Shown: positions 20,781 through 31,012 of the stretch, in pieces
Numbering within the stretch: position 1 is the first letter of the stretch
Layout: every line of letters begins with the position of its first letter
Translations under genes and position numbers: made by a program
NCBI GenBank assembly: GCA_013146195.2
Contig: CM028378.1
Location: 91,818,295-91,882,294, forward strand
Direction: 5' to 3'
DNA length: 64,000 nt
DNA from: Codonopsis lanceolata
Lineage: Eukaryota > Streptophyta > Magnoliopsida > Asterales > Campanulaceae
Notes under the pieces: model-generated
What the model was told of the DNA's origin: nothing
Database searches by the model: none
What the model saw: the letters and a program-made list of their open reading frames with translations, nothing else

Positions 20781-21350
20781 TGTGGCGACCCGACCCGGAC
20801 TCCAATACGGAATCCCAAGGTTGTGCCACCAAGACACGCTAAGAGACGGACAAGCACCTGCTAAGCATAATGGTGCCAGTCAAAAGATGAGCCGACAAGC
20901 TCGAAGCAGGAATGTAAAGCCATAACGGCAAAACGGAATAACAAAAACAAAATCTGCAGAAGCAAATCAAAAGTGGAACCCGGGTCTTCAATTCCAAATC
21001 GTGGAATGCAAGACTGAGAGACAACTATCTCTCGACAAATCTACGACGCATGTGACGCAAGATTGCGCACGGGCAACAAACCATCGGCAACCAAAGGCCG
21101 GCGAGCCAACAAGATCCCAACCTGATAAACAACCACTCAACGGTTATAGCATGCCGGAGGGACATTACAACTATAAGAATATTATTTTAAATGCTAAACC
21201 ACTAACCAAGGTCTCACGACTAAAGTTGTCGTAGATAGAAATAACAATAACACAATACTAGAATAAGCGAGCTAAACCTTGCTCGAGAAGACGACAGAAT
21301 AGCTTCTAAATGAATACAACAGCTCAACCAAACAAGTCGACTCCCAAAAT
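20781..21350 (-). repeat. Inverted Tekay-like LTR fragment (U5 end)
   Basis: Read on the minus strand it ends ...CCGGGTCGGGTCGCCACA and carries the U5 words seen in other LTRs here (CTTGGGATTCCG, CCGGCATGC, CGATGG). It begins one base after the PBS of element B and is cut at its other end by LINE-C. It is therefore the terminus of a second element inserted in opposite orientation or joined by rearrangement. Confidence 0.75.
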
Positions 21351-21508
21351 AATACTTTTTTTTAGAGAAACAGAGGCGGCACCCTGCTAGATTTTATAAA
21401 TAGGAGGAAAAATTACAAACTTGAGGGGGACAACCAGCCTGTCCCTAATAAATGGGAGGACAAATGAGCCTGACCTCGAAAGTAAATAAACTGAACAAAT
21501 AAGAACAA

Positions 21509-22135
21509 TTAAGAAACACGAACATGGGGAGTACCAAGCCTATCAAGATTAATGAGACCTCTAATTCTAGCAGGGAGCTCGTGGACATCCGTGAAAAAAG
21601 AGTCATGACCTGGGTCACCACCAAGGTTAGCCAAAGCATCAGCAACGGAATTGGCTTCTCGAAAAACATGAAAAAAGGAGACCTCTAGATCCAGCAGAAG
21701 ACCATGAAGCTTGCGAAATAAATACGCACTATTCCAAGGCGGCTGAGCGAGCCCTTTGATACAATCCAGCAAACATTTAGAATCTATCTCAACAATAGCA
21801 CGCGAGAAGCCTCTACTTCTCAACCAAGACAACCCTTGAATCAAAGCATGACATTCAGCAAGAAAGCTAGTAGAGGACCCATAAAAAGCGGAGAACGCGA
21901 AGATAAGATTACCCATATTTTCACGAAGGATTCCCCCTCCCGAACTCTGACCAGGGTTGCCACGACATGCGCCATCTATATTTAATTTAACCATATCAAC
22001 CATCGGCTTGGACCAAGAAACAGACTGAATGATCTTTTGAGATTTTCGGCCAATTCTACTTAAGAAGATAGAGCCCCAGTCAACAGGAGAATGTAAGCCT
22101 GAATCAGAAACCAAAGAAAAGATCAAGTATTTCAC
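21509..22135 (-). CDS. LINE-C RNase H domain
   Basis: A 208-residue frame forming the C-terminal end of ORF2 in plant L1 elements with an acquired RNase H. The acidic residues sit in NIDGACRGNPGQSSGGGIL (Asp), AECHALIQGL (Glu), EIDSKCLLD (Asp) and HVFREANSVADALANLG (His and Asp), which together form the DEDD-type site that removes RNA from RNA-DNA hybrids. The stop at 21509 is followed by about 145 bp of 3' UTR before the poly(A). The upstream part of the frame (about 22132-22371) is broken from zf-RVT by frameshifts. Confidence 0.88.
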   Translation of the reverse strand: MKYLIFSLVSDSGLHSPVDWGSIFLSRIGRKSQKIIQSVSWSKPMVDMVKLNIDGACRGNPGQSSGGGILRENMGNLIFAFSAFYGSSTSFLAECHALIQGLSWLRSRGFSRAIVEIDSKCLLDCIKGLAQPPWNSAYLFRKLHGLLLDLEVSFFHVFREANSVADALANLGGDPGHDSFFTDVHELPARIRGLINLDRLGTPHVRVS

Positions 22136-22252
22136 GCGATCAATAATAACTTTAGCAGTGCATCGGGATCCTTCATGATAAGTCGTATTACGGAATTTCT
22201 ATAATTCCCAAAGAATAATGGAGGGAGAAATAATATGTAATATAGAATTATT

Positions 22253-23059
22253 CTAGGAATACCACCATTCCATGCATCTTTGATTAATCGAGGAAGAAGA
22301 ACATTTAACAGCCCCCAAACCATTAAATTCTGTCCAAACTTGCAGAGCAATATTGTTGGAAATAAAGACATGAGAGTAGGTTTCCGAATAACCAGTGTCG
22401 CAACAATAACATCTGGAAGCGAACTGATTTCCCTTGTGAATCAGACTTTCCTCGATGGGGATCCTTCTTTGCCATAACTTCCACATAAAGATGCTAATAA
22501 ACCTAGGGAGGGTTTTGTGCCAAATGAAGGAAGCCAAACCAATGAGCTGCCCTTTGTCGTGAACCAAGTTCCAGGCAGAAGCAATCGAAAAAGTTCCCTT
22601 ATTAGTGAGATTCCAACAGGCTGTATCTGGGCAATCAGAAAGACATATACCACCATTCATCACCAAATCAAAAGGCTCGTTTCCCAAAGCCAAACGAGCA
22701 TTGGTAATGAGTTGGTTCGGATTATCAAAAAGGTCGTGAACTTTAGGAAAGTTGTCCAAATTCGGGTGAGCAATACGGCCTGAAGGAAGCCAATAATCCA
22801 GCCAAGTGGAGCAGACGCCTCTCCCAATGATCCAGTGAATGTGAGGTTCAGCCACATCTATGATCTTACACAAACGTTTCCAAGTGAACGATCCACGAGC
22901 AGAAGCTATGGAAGGATGATCATTCGAACAATATTTGATAGACAGAAACTTAGACCACAAGCTTTTACCTTCCTGGAACCTCCACCATAATTGCATCGAA
23001 TAAGATTGAATAATATCAGCAACAGCTCGTATACCAACTCCTCCTTTAGCAACAGGCAT
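22253..23059 (-). pseudogene. LINE-C zf-RVT region and post-RT domain
   Basis: A 268-residue open stretch with KGGVGIRAVADIIQ, WWRFQEGKSLWSKFL, DYWLPSGRIAHP and SFIWHKTLPRFISIFMWKL, then HKGNQFASRCYCCDTGYSET with the Cys cluster of the zf-RVT domain (CYCC and a following HVF). This region lies between RT and RNase H in plant L1 ORF2. It is separated from the RT part by a stop near 23065, so it is a fragment of one broken ORF2. Confidence 0.82.
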
Positions 23060-23071
23060 GCAACATTTGTC

Positions 23072-23580
23072 CTATGAAATCCAATGAGCTTTAGCTTTTC
23101 CATCTATAGATCCCCAGAAAAAATTGGATAGAATTCGGTTGATATGTTTAACAACTAAAGAAGGAGGGTCAAGTACCGCAATTTGGTACATAAGAATGGA
23201 CTGCAGAACATAATTAATTACAGTGATTTTGCCTGCTTGATTAAGAAAAGCACCTAACCATGAATTAATTCTGGTTTGCAATTTTTCAATAAGAGGGTCA
23301 AATAGAGACTGTTTCTTCCGACCTTCAAAAAGAGGGCATCCAAGATATGTAACAGGCATAGATTTATGATTGAACCCCAAGTGATTTCGAATAGAAGAAA
23401 TACGGGAGGCAAGAGTCCTGTCGGCCACCATAAAGCAACTCTTACCGATATTAATCTGTTGGCCAGAACATCGCTCATAAGACGAGAGAAGAGCACGGTG
23501 CTTCAACAGAGAATGTTTATTGCCATTACAAAAGATGACCACATCATCGGCAAAGGCTAAGTGAGATATAATAGGGCATC
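23072..23580 (-). pseudogene. LINE-C reverse transcriptase, C-terminal half
   Basis: Contains the catalytic FADD at 23543-23554 (AFADDVVIFC), then LLSSYERCSGQQINIGKS, PVTYLGCPLFEG, INSWLGAFLNQAGKITVINYVLQS and LSNFFWGS, all standard post-FADD blocks of plant L1 RT. It is separated from the N-terminal half by a frameshift or stop at about 23600. Confidence 0.85.
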
Positions 23581-23614
23581 CACTCGCTGAAGAGTAAGCA
23601 TAATGTGGATTAAG

Positions 23615-25486
23615 CTACTGTAAGCTATTGAGATTACGACTTAGAACCTCTGCGGCAATGATAAACAAACTAGAGGATAGAGGATCCCCTTGTCTTAGCC
23701 CCCTCGAAGAATGAAAATAACCAGCCGACTCCCCATTAATTAAAACTAAAAACCAATTATTTGCAATAACACGCCAGATTATGTCAATAAAAACCTCGTC
23801 AAACCCAAATTTTCGCAAAACTCTGGTCAGATAAAACCACGAAATCCTATCGAAAGCTTTGGCCATATCTAGCTTAATAATCACATTGGACCCATTAACT
23901 TTCTTCTGAATATTATGAGTTAATTCATGACCTAATAACAGGTTATCTTGAATCAACCTCCCCTTAGTAAAGGCACTCTGATTATCAGAAATAATAGATG
24001 GAAGAATAGCTGCTAGCCGAGAAGAAATCAACTTAGAAATAATCTTGTTGCACTTACATAAGCTGATGGGATGGAGATCCTTGAAGGAGCAAATTGAAGA
24101 GGACTTCGGAATAGTAAGTAAAAAGGTGCTAGTCCAAGTTTTGGGCATATCAAATCCCGAGAAAAATTCAGCGATGGCTAAATACAAATCTGCAGCAATT
24201 ATCTCCCAGCAAACTGTATAAAAGTGGCCAGAAAAACCGTCCAGTCCGGCAGCGCTATCCCCGCTAACAGAAAAAACCACATCTTTAATCTCATCACAAG
24301 AGGGAGGAACCGAGAGCAGGTCATTTTGACATTGGGAGACGAGAGACAGAATGGCTGAAATAAGCCCATCATCAGCTCTGTCGCAAGCAGTGAGTTGATC
24401 TGCATAAAATTCAATTGTTGCCTTCTTGATGTCTTCCGTAGAGGTTACCATATTACCATTCATATCAGCAATTTTATCGATATAGAGATTGCTACGAGTC
24501 TGTTGCACTGAAGAATGAAATAACTTAGTGTTCCCATCACCCTCTTTCAGCCATTTAAGGTGAGAATTTTGCCTCCAAAAGTTTTCTGCAATCTTTAGTT
24601 TTTGTTGAAGTTCAGCCATAGCACGATGAAGAGCCTCCCTATTAAAAGAATTGTTATTAGTCTCATACATGATTTGCTTAGCAAGAACTTCATCCTCCGC
24701 ACATTTAATAGCTTGAAAAATATTTCCAAAAACCGATTTATTCCAAACCTTCAAAGCCCTTCGAACCACTTTAAGCTTGTTAGAAAATTTAAGCATAGGT
24801 CTGCCACCAACTTCCGTGTTCCAAGCATTCTTAACAACATCCAAGAAAGAATGGTGGGAAGTCCAGACATTCAGGAATCGGAATTTATAAGGTCTAGAAG
24901 AAACCTCAGAACTAATCGAAAATAAAATTGGAGAGTGGTCAGAACAAGTTCTGTTGAGATGTTCCACTTGAGAGGAGAACATAGAAGACCACTTTAGATT
25001 ACAAATTCCCCAATCAAGACGCTGGTAAATAGTAGCGTTACCATCCCTATTGTTACTCCAAGTATACTGGCTACCTTGGAAGCCCATGTCAAATAAACCA
25101 GCAGCATTAAGGCAGGCCTGGAATTCATGAGCGCCTTGCCGATCCCAACCATTACCTCCTATTTTTTCCTGAGGCGAAAGGATAATATTAAAGTCACCAG
25201 CAACCATCCACGGAGAATTCAGAAATTCAGAACCCATATCTATAAGATCATTCCATAAAGCCTGACGCTCAGACATCGAACATTTAGCATAAACAGCAGA
25301 AACAAAAACTGGATGCTCCCAAGTGTAATGCTTAACCCTTAAGGTGAGGTGCGAGATCGAGTCATAAATAATCTGGCATGAGAAAACCGATTTAGCTAAA
25401 ACCCAAATAGAATTAACTAAATTACAATAGTAATACCGAAATTTAATCTTTTTAGCTATAAAAGGAAGTTGAGACTTATCAATCAT
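23615..25486 (-). CDS. LINE-C ORF2: endonuclease and N-terminal reverse transcriptase
   Basis: A 623-residue frame. The apurinic-type endonuclease, which nicks target DNA to prime insertion, shows GDFN at residues 97-100, YTWSNNRDGN at 141-150, and the catalytic SDHSPI at 182-187. A linker follows with FWRQNSHLKWLKEGDGNTK. RT then shows LHPISLCKCNKIISKLI (an R to H change from the usual RPISL), NQSAFTKGR, IKLDMAKAFDRISW with the first catalytic Asp, and GLRQGDPLSSSLF. The frame lacks the true N-terminus of the endonuclease (about 80-100 residues in the family), which lies in other frames between 25486 and 25600. Confidence 0.92.
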   Translation of the reverse strand: MIDKSQLPFIAKKIKFRYYYCNLVNSIWVLAKSVFSCQIIYDSISHLTLRVKHYTWEHPVFVSAVYAKCSMSERQALWNDLIDMGSEFLNSPWMVAGDFNIILSPQEKIGGNGWDRQGAHEFQACLNAAGLFDMGFQGSQYTWSNNRDGNATIYQRLDWGICNLKWSSMFSSQVEHLNRTCSDHSPILFSISSEVSSRPYKFRFLNVWTSHHSFLDVVKNAWNTEVGGRPMLKFSNKLKVVRRALKVWNKSVFGNIFQAIKCAEDEVLAKQIMYETNNNSFNREALHRAMAELQQKLKIAENFWRQNSHLKWLKEGDGNTKLFHSSVQQTRSNLYIDKIADMNGNMVTSTEDIKKATIEFYADQLTACDRADDGLISAILSLVSQCQNDLLSVPPSCDEIKDVVFSVSGDSAAGLDGFSGHFYTVCWEIIAADLYLAIAEFFSGFDMPKTWTSTFLLTIPKSSSICSFKDLHPISLCKCNKIISKLISSRLAAILPSIISDNQSAFTKGRLIQDNLLLGHELTHNIQKKVNGSNVIIKLDMAKAFDRISWFYLTRVLRKFGFDEVFIDIIWRVIANNWFLVLINGESAGYFHSSRGLRQGDPLSSSLFIIAAEVLSRNLNSLQ

Positions 25487-25590
25487 AGGCTCTGATCAAA
25501 AGAAGAGAAATTTTGTGAAAGGACACCAATTTTTTAAGACGAGAGACCGTGGAATCGTTTCCCACACGCCGGATGTTCTAGAAAAGAGAC

Positions 25591-26340
25591 TTAACCGTCA
25601 TGAGAAACTCCATGTTTAGAACCTGAATGGGCCTTAGCATGCATCTTCGAACGCGTGTTTCTTTGAGAACGAGTAACTTTTGGCAGCTTTCCTTTTTGAT
25701 GTTTTGGACCCGCTGTTTCCAGATTAAGGGCTTCGACCTGAGATGTATCCGATTCATTCCCTTCCTCTTCAATGGTTTGCAGGACAACAAATGGATTAGG
25801 AGAAATAATGTTTTCTCCCTGATCAACCTCAATGGGCTCATCAGTCAGCTTTTCAACATTGGAAGTACAGTGAGAGGACTTAAAAGTCTGGTGGGATACA
25901 GTTCCAGATGAGCTCGCAGCTTGCACATTGCTTTGTTTCATAACACATTTTGGTTCATTGACCTCAGATATGTTTGGCAATGGAGTCGAAATATTTAAAG
26001 GAAAAGAGGTGTGACCTTCTGCAACCTGATCTGAATCCTGATGATTAGAGGGGATCGAGTCAGTTTCGATAGATTTACCAGAGCTAGAAACATTCAAATC
26101 ACTTGTTAGAATCTGAGCATGTTGGGGAACATCGATACTTGAATTTATGACTTTTCCATCTTTGGGCTTCCAAGTCATTTTAGGAGGAGGGGCTACAAAA
26201 GGTTGACTTGGTTGCACAGAAGTATTAGGTTTTGTAGTTTGGGCTTCATTAGCCAATTTCTCATCATTATGAACTTTCTGAAGGTAATGCTTACAAGATT
26301 CACCATCAAGTCCTTGCCTATGACAAAACGTGCATGATAG
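25591..26340 (-). pseudogene. LINE-C ORF1, C-terminal part with altered zinc knuckle
   Basis: ORF1 of L1 elements is a nucleic-acid-binding protein. The frame 25591-26256 encodes 221 hydrophilic residues rich in Ser, Pro and charged residues, ending with a basic segment (KGKLPKVTRSQRNTRSKMHAKAHSG). Just upstream in the same frame, near 26290-26335, is CTFCHRQGLDGESC, a C-x2-C-x4-H-x4-C knuckle whose His is Leu. The DUF4283-type RNA-binding N-terminal domain expected before it is missing because the LINE is truncated there. Confidence 0.75.
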
Positions 26341-26553
26341 GGGTAGCTGATCGATGTATTTTATACGTCGATTTTATATACTTCTATGACTTAAATTATG
26401 CTATTTCACGAGTCTTTTGAGTACTAATATATGTTTTCGGTGAGTTTTGTAAGTTTCAGGATTATTGTGAAAATACGCGAAACTCCAGGGTTTTAAGTGC
26501 AAATTACAAGGAAGAGAAAAATTGAACAAAAATAAAGACTGCACAAACTGGAC

Positions 26554-26683
26554 ACCTTGCGGACGCAAGGTGCCTCAGACCTTGCGACCGCAAGGTAGGC
26601 AGTATAGGCCCCGAAGTCGGCAATCAAAGAGTCAAAAGCCACCTGGAGACCTTGCGGACGCAAGGTATCCGACACCGCAAGGT
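26554..26683 (+). repeat. Palindromic U3 array ACCTTGCGGACGCAAGGT
   Basis: Copies at 26554-26571, 26579-26596 (with GACC in the centre) and 26649-26666, plus a half copy ending at 26683. Each full copy is an 8-bp inverted repeat (ACCTTGCG / CGCAAGGT) around two central bases. The array lies 50-180 bp upstream of the TATA box. Confidence 0.85.
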
Positions 26684-26735
26684 AGGCGCGACTTTTCGGA
26701 TTTTCACAGTCATTCGATCAATCAGAACTCCCGAG

Positions 26736-26743
26736 TATATATA
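26736..26743 (+). promoter_or_regulatory. TATA box of the Athila/Tat-type LTR
   Basis: TATATATA after CTCCCGAG, downstream of the palindrome array. Confidence 0.5.
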
Positions 26744-27637
26744 GAAGTCAGATGCCGAGCCTAAGGAAAAGGAGGACGGCTGGAAGCTCTCTTTACATAG
26801 ATTTTAGGTAGTTTTAGATTGTATAACATAGTTAGGTTTTGTAATTTCAAGTATTGAAGATCAAATCATGTCTCCCATCATCTTCATGTGCTGTTCATCG
26901 TCTATGATGAACTAAATCATCTAATCTAGGAGGTGGGAGGTAACTTGTATCGAATTTATGTTTTGATTCATATATATATGTCTATTCAATGCTTGTTGAT
27001 TGTGTTGTTTATCAATCCCTATATTATTTTGCTTTGAACAAATGAATGTAATCGCAAATAATAAAGGCTTAGAGGTGCGGATAAGCTGCATGACCAATGC
27101 ATATGTCGTACAACGGCTCACCAACACAATAAATTGGACCTATCGAGCACGAGAGTGATAAGTTAGGGCCGGGTTCATACATGATCTAGGTGACAGATAG
27201 ATCATAAATCTAGGTGACGACTAGATTGATAGTTCGGTGCTTAGGATATAGAATGGGTGAATTTTACGGGGATGGAGGCTGAACCAATTGTTCAACGACT
27301 ATATCTATTTTTAGTGAAGCGAACCCAAGACATTGAATGACATTTTTATGAATTGAACATAAAGGAGATATAAGTGAAACCCGAATCCTAGATTTCCACT
27401 CACCATAAGATCTTCATATACTGTTATTATTCTTGTCTAATTAGTTAAACATCTATAACTAGTAGATTAGAGTAGAATTAAACATAAAAACCCCCCTAGG
27501 TTAATAATTTGCTATCTATAATCGCACTGTTCGTGATCACTTGTCTCTGTGGGTTCGACCCTTGCTTCCGAGTCTATTCTATAATAGTCTTGTCCACTTG
27601 CAAGGAAATAGATAAAATAAAACATCGATCAAGTTTT

Positions 27638-27655
27638 TGGCGCCGTTCTTGGGAC
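27638..27655 (+). other. PBS, GGCGCCGTT type
   Basis: TGGCGCCGTTCTTGGGAC, six bases after the LTR end and differing at a few places from the TGGCGCCGTTGCCGGGG of Athila/Tat elements, where it is usually assigned to an aspartate tRNA. Confidence 0.8.
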
Positions 27656-27811
27656 AAGCTAGTTCACGTAGTTAGTTTGTAGGTAGTGTAGTTTTTAATT
27701 TAATTTAGTTTTTAGTTTAATTTTAGGTTTTATAAAAATAAAAATACAAAAAGATTTTATTTTATTTTATTTTAATAGTTATTTGTTTTTAATTTGCTTT
27801 AATTTATTTGC

Positions 27812-28106
27812 ATGCAAGGTCGTAGATCTTTAAATCCTGAATTGGTAGACTTAGATCAAGATATAAATATTGTTAAAAGATACCAAAGATATTTTGAAAA
27901 TCTAGCTTTCGAGCCTGATAATCAAGACCAACTTAATCAAGAGGATCCTCGGTTGATCCTACAATGGAAGATATAACAATATTAAGTAATCACGAAAACC
28001 TAGTTGACCCAGTCAATAGGAATCAAAGACAAGAAGAACACAAGAAGAAATATGGAAGTAGTAGTAAATCAAAGAACTATTAATGATTTCAGTAGACCTT
28101 AAGAAA
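27812..28106 (+). pseudogene. Gag N-terminus, Athila/Tat-type
   Basis: An ATG at 27812 opens MQGRRSLNPELVDLDQDINI and continues with KRYQRYFENLAF, then meets a stop near 27976. A neighbouring frame continues (MEDITILSNHENLVDPVNRN). Position 180 bp after the PBS and the hydrophilic composition fit a gag start. I can assign no domain. It is lost after about 28106. Confidence 0.5.
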
Positions 28107-28174
28107 CATACATTGCATTAATACATACATTGCATTCATACATACATTGCATTAATACATACATTGCATTGTGT
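28107..28174. repeat. 17-bp tandem repeat, four copies
   Basis: CATACATTGCATTAATA repeated four times with one or two changes per copy. It marks the break between gag sequence and unassigned DNA. Confidence 0.9.
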
Positions 28175-30058
28175 GTTGAGATATAATTATTTTTGCTTTC
28201 CTCGATTTATGGATATTATTGAGGAGGATGTCCCGGTATGGGATTGGTTTACGGGTTTGGTTGAAATTTTGATTTGTCGGTAGACAGTCGATTGCAGTAA
28301 AGTAATACGGTTATGTAAGTCTATATGGATGGCGATGTTATACATATGTGAATATTGAATATGTGTTAATGCTACTAGTGGTAAATACTAGTGGTGCGTT
28401 AAATTTGTATGCTCTATAGAGATATGTGTACAATAAAATAATGGTACTTTGTTGTGTGATTTTTATGCGAGTAGGACGCTTGAATTACGATCGATACTTA
28501 GTGGTTTTGAGATGGATTGCGGTTATTACGAGCAAGAATACCGCTAAGTCGCGACTAATAGGGTGTCGTTGTCGCGCGAGAGTATTTCGTGTGTGTTTTA
28601 ACGAATACGAGATTTTGGACTAAGGTAATGAAGGACTTCACAGAGTTTTGACGGTTGTGAGTACTAGAGTGAATGATACCTCTTTACTCTTGAGTTACTA
28701 CGGAAGTATTGTTAGGCGAGTATAGTGAATATACGAACCTTGCTATTTGTTAGAGTTGCCCTTGTTTAGAAAATTATCACGAGGGAATTCTTATGCGTAC
28801 TTCTTCTCGGTTTTGTGATATAAACATGTACGAATAGTTTCGAAATCTCATGCGCTATATTAGCCGTTTGATTAACCGATATGCATGATTATGAGTTACA
28901 TGAGTTTTATGCATTATATGAATAGCGGAAATTACATAGAGTATATGAGAAGATGTATGATGATACTTGGTTATTTTATATCATATTTGCATGATATACA
29001 TGTGTACATGCGACACTGTTAATGATATGAATTTTATCATGTCGTTGATGATTTAAAATTTTGAGTAAGATATATTTGTGATTTTGAAGTATAAACATAA
29101 CTTGTACCGGTGCGTGTGTTATTTTAAAAGGAGAATTAATATATGATCTTTATACGCGAACATGCATGGTAAACGCATTTTGTTAAAAAGAAAAGACATG
29201 GTTTATAAGAGTAATGAATATGTCTAACGGAAATAGTTGTATTTGAGTATGAACATGCTTATATGCATTAGTAAGCAATGTAATTTGTTTAAAGTATAGC
29301 ATGATAAAATCTTGATTCTCATGCCTTATGGATATGCCATGATTACCTTTGTTGCATGATTATGTGAGGCTGTAGTAAAGGATGCTTAAGATTTTTCTCA
29401 TAACCCTTCGCATCCTTGCAACAGCTTTTGAAATCCAATTTAGCCGGTACCCTAAATTGGTGATCAAAAGAGGTTCGTTGGTGGACTAGGATTGGTAGTA
29501 AGCAGGTTAGAAATTGACTAAACCTCGTACCAGAAGAAAAGGAAAATAAATGGAATAAATTTTCACATGATGCTCTTATATGCATTGTCTATGATTTGGA
29601 AGTTGCGAGCATGACTTGCATGATCCTGAATGTTAACTTACTTGTTTTAGAAGTGTGTTGTGGAACACTCTTCCTTAAGTTACGAATTGCTCTATCAGCT
29701 ATCTTTACCTCTCATGATTTAGAATTCTTGTATTTATATTTCATGTTGTAGCTCCGAAGCAAATAGTTTCGGGAGACTTATGTTTATGAAGTCTTTGAAT
29801 ACGCTCCAAGGATATATTTGGAATTCACATGCTTAATTAATTAGTCATGGAATTTGTGAATGCTATGCGACTCAAGTATGAGTCAAGATATTTTCAACCT
29901 AAAGTGCTTGGTATTATGGTTATTGAAAATTTTTGAACTTGTGAATGTGGGATTTTTGGTAGTTTGGTTTTTGCCTCCTTGGATGAGTTGTAAGATAGTA
30001 GACTCGGAGACTGAGTCTAGGTTTGTGGTTCGAGTAGGAATTACAGTATGAGTTCGCG
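28175..30058. other. Unassigned 1.9 kb
   Basis: AT-rich with scattered CG-rich words, no frame longer than about 80 codons and no recognisable domain, PBS or terminal repeat. It joins Tekay-type integrase sequence at about 30060. It could be the decayed interior or leader of that element, or a separate repeat. Confidence 0.4.
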
Positions 30059-30059
30059 A

Positions 30060-31012
30060 TGAACCAAGATGGGTTTTTGACTTCCGAGAGTAGAGTTTGC
30101 GTTCCTTCAGTTGATGATGGGAAGCGAAAAATAGCGGATTACGTGTCGAGGTGTCTAACTTGTCAGCAGGTGAAGGCGGAACACCAAAGACCTGCGGGGT
30201 TGTTACAACCGTTGGATATTCCGGAGTGGAATGGGAACATGTTACGATGGATTTTGTTGCGGGTTTCTGCGTACACGTAAAGGTTTTGATGCCGTTTGGG
30301 TTGTTATTGATCGACTCACGAAGTCGGCTCATTTTATTCCGAGTGCGACGACATATTCATTGAGTCCGTTAGCGGCATTTTATGTGCAGGAGATTGTTAG
30401 ATTGCACGGGGTTCGATTAGCATTGTTTCGAACTGGGATCCGAGGTTTACATCGAGGTTTTGGCAGGCTTGGCAAGATTATGGGGTTCAGAGATTGTCCA
30501 GCAGTCAGTTGAGAGTGTGAAATTAATTCGGGATAGATCGCTCACCGCTCAAAGTCAACAGAAAAGTTATACGGATAATAGAAGGAGAGATTTGGAATTT
30601 CAGGTTGGAGACCTTGTGTTTCTTAAGGTATCGCCTAGAAGGGGTACCAAGAGATTTGGCTTACAGGGTGGCTTTACCGCCGTCTTTGTCGGAGATTCAT
30701 AATGTGTTTCATGTGTCTATGCTCCGGAAATATCTTAAGGATGATTCCCGTGTTCTTGAGTATGAGGAGATTACTTTTTAGCCGGACTTGTCTTATGTTG
30801 AGCAGTCGGTGAAAATACTTGACATGAAAGAGCAAGTTTTGAGGAGCAAGAAAATTCCATTGGTGAAAGTTCTTTGGAAGAATCATGAGATCAAGGAAGC
30901 AACTTGGGAGACCGAGTTGGAGATGCGAGAGAAATATCCTCATTTGTTTGATGACTACGGTAAGAATTTAGGGGCTAAATTCCTTAAAGTAGGGGAGAAT
31001 GTAAAACCCTAA
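30060..31012 (+). pseudogene. Integrase and chromodomain-like remnant of element C
   Basis: In shifting frames: KIADYVSRCLTCQQVKAEHQ (second half of the HHCC module), WVVIDRLTKSAHFIP (core strand), an LHGV segment, then a jump near 30470 straight to LWGSEIVQ, which in element A lies about 90 codons later. The catalytic Glu segment (GQSER) is therefore deleted. The tail resumes with SVKLIRDRSLTAQSQQKSY, LEFQVGDLVFLKVSPRRG, HNVFHVSMLRKYLK and VKVLWKNHEIKEATWE, ending at a TAA at 31010-31012 that overlaps the LTR start. About 30700 lacks the GKLTPRYIGPFEIL block. This copy is clearly defective. Confidence 0.85.

Larger units (their letters stand above)
21351..26340 (-). mobile_element. L1-type LINE (LINE-C), minus strand, 5'-truncated
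   Basis: About 5 kb. From right to left (element 5' to 3'): ORF1 C-terminal part with zinc knuckle, endonuclease, reverse transcriptase, zf-RVT, RNase H, 3' UTR and a poly(A) tail seen as eight T at 21356-21363. It is 5'-truncated inside ORF1 at about 26340, next to the start of an Athila/Tat LTR. ORF2 is split by several frameshifts. I found no convincing target duplication, probably because the right border was replaced. Confidence 0.88.
26348..27631 (+). repeat. LTR of the Athila/Tat-type element
   Basis: Begins TGATCGATG and ends CATCGATCA, so the termini form a 9-bp perfect inverted repeat. The last 120 bp contain the CTGTGGGTTCGACCCTTGC stretch typical of the 3' part of Athila/Tat LTRs in plants. 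It is followed directly by the PBS. Confidence 0.8.
26348..28174 (+). mobile_element. Athila/Tat-type gypsy fragment: LTR, PBS, gag start
   Basis: A complete-looking 1,284-bp LTR, the GGCGCCGTT PBS and the first part of gag. The element breaks off around a 17-bp tandem repeat at 28107-28174. No pol domain follows. Confidence 0.75.

Noticed and set aside
21001..21234. 77-codon plus-strand frame
   Set aside because: It lies inside the inverted LTR fragment and has no counterpart in other LTRs.
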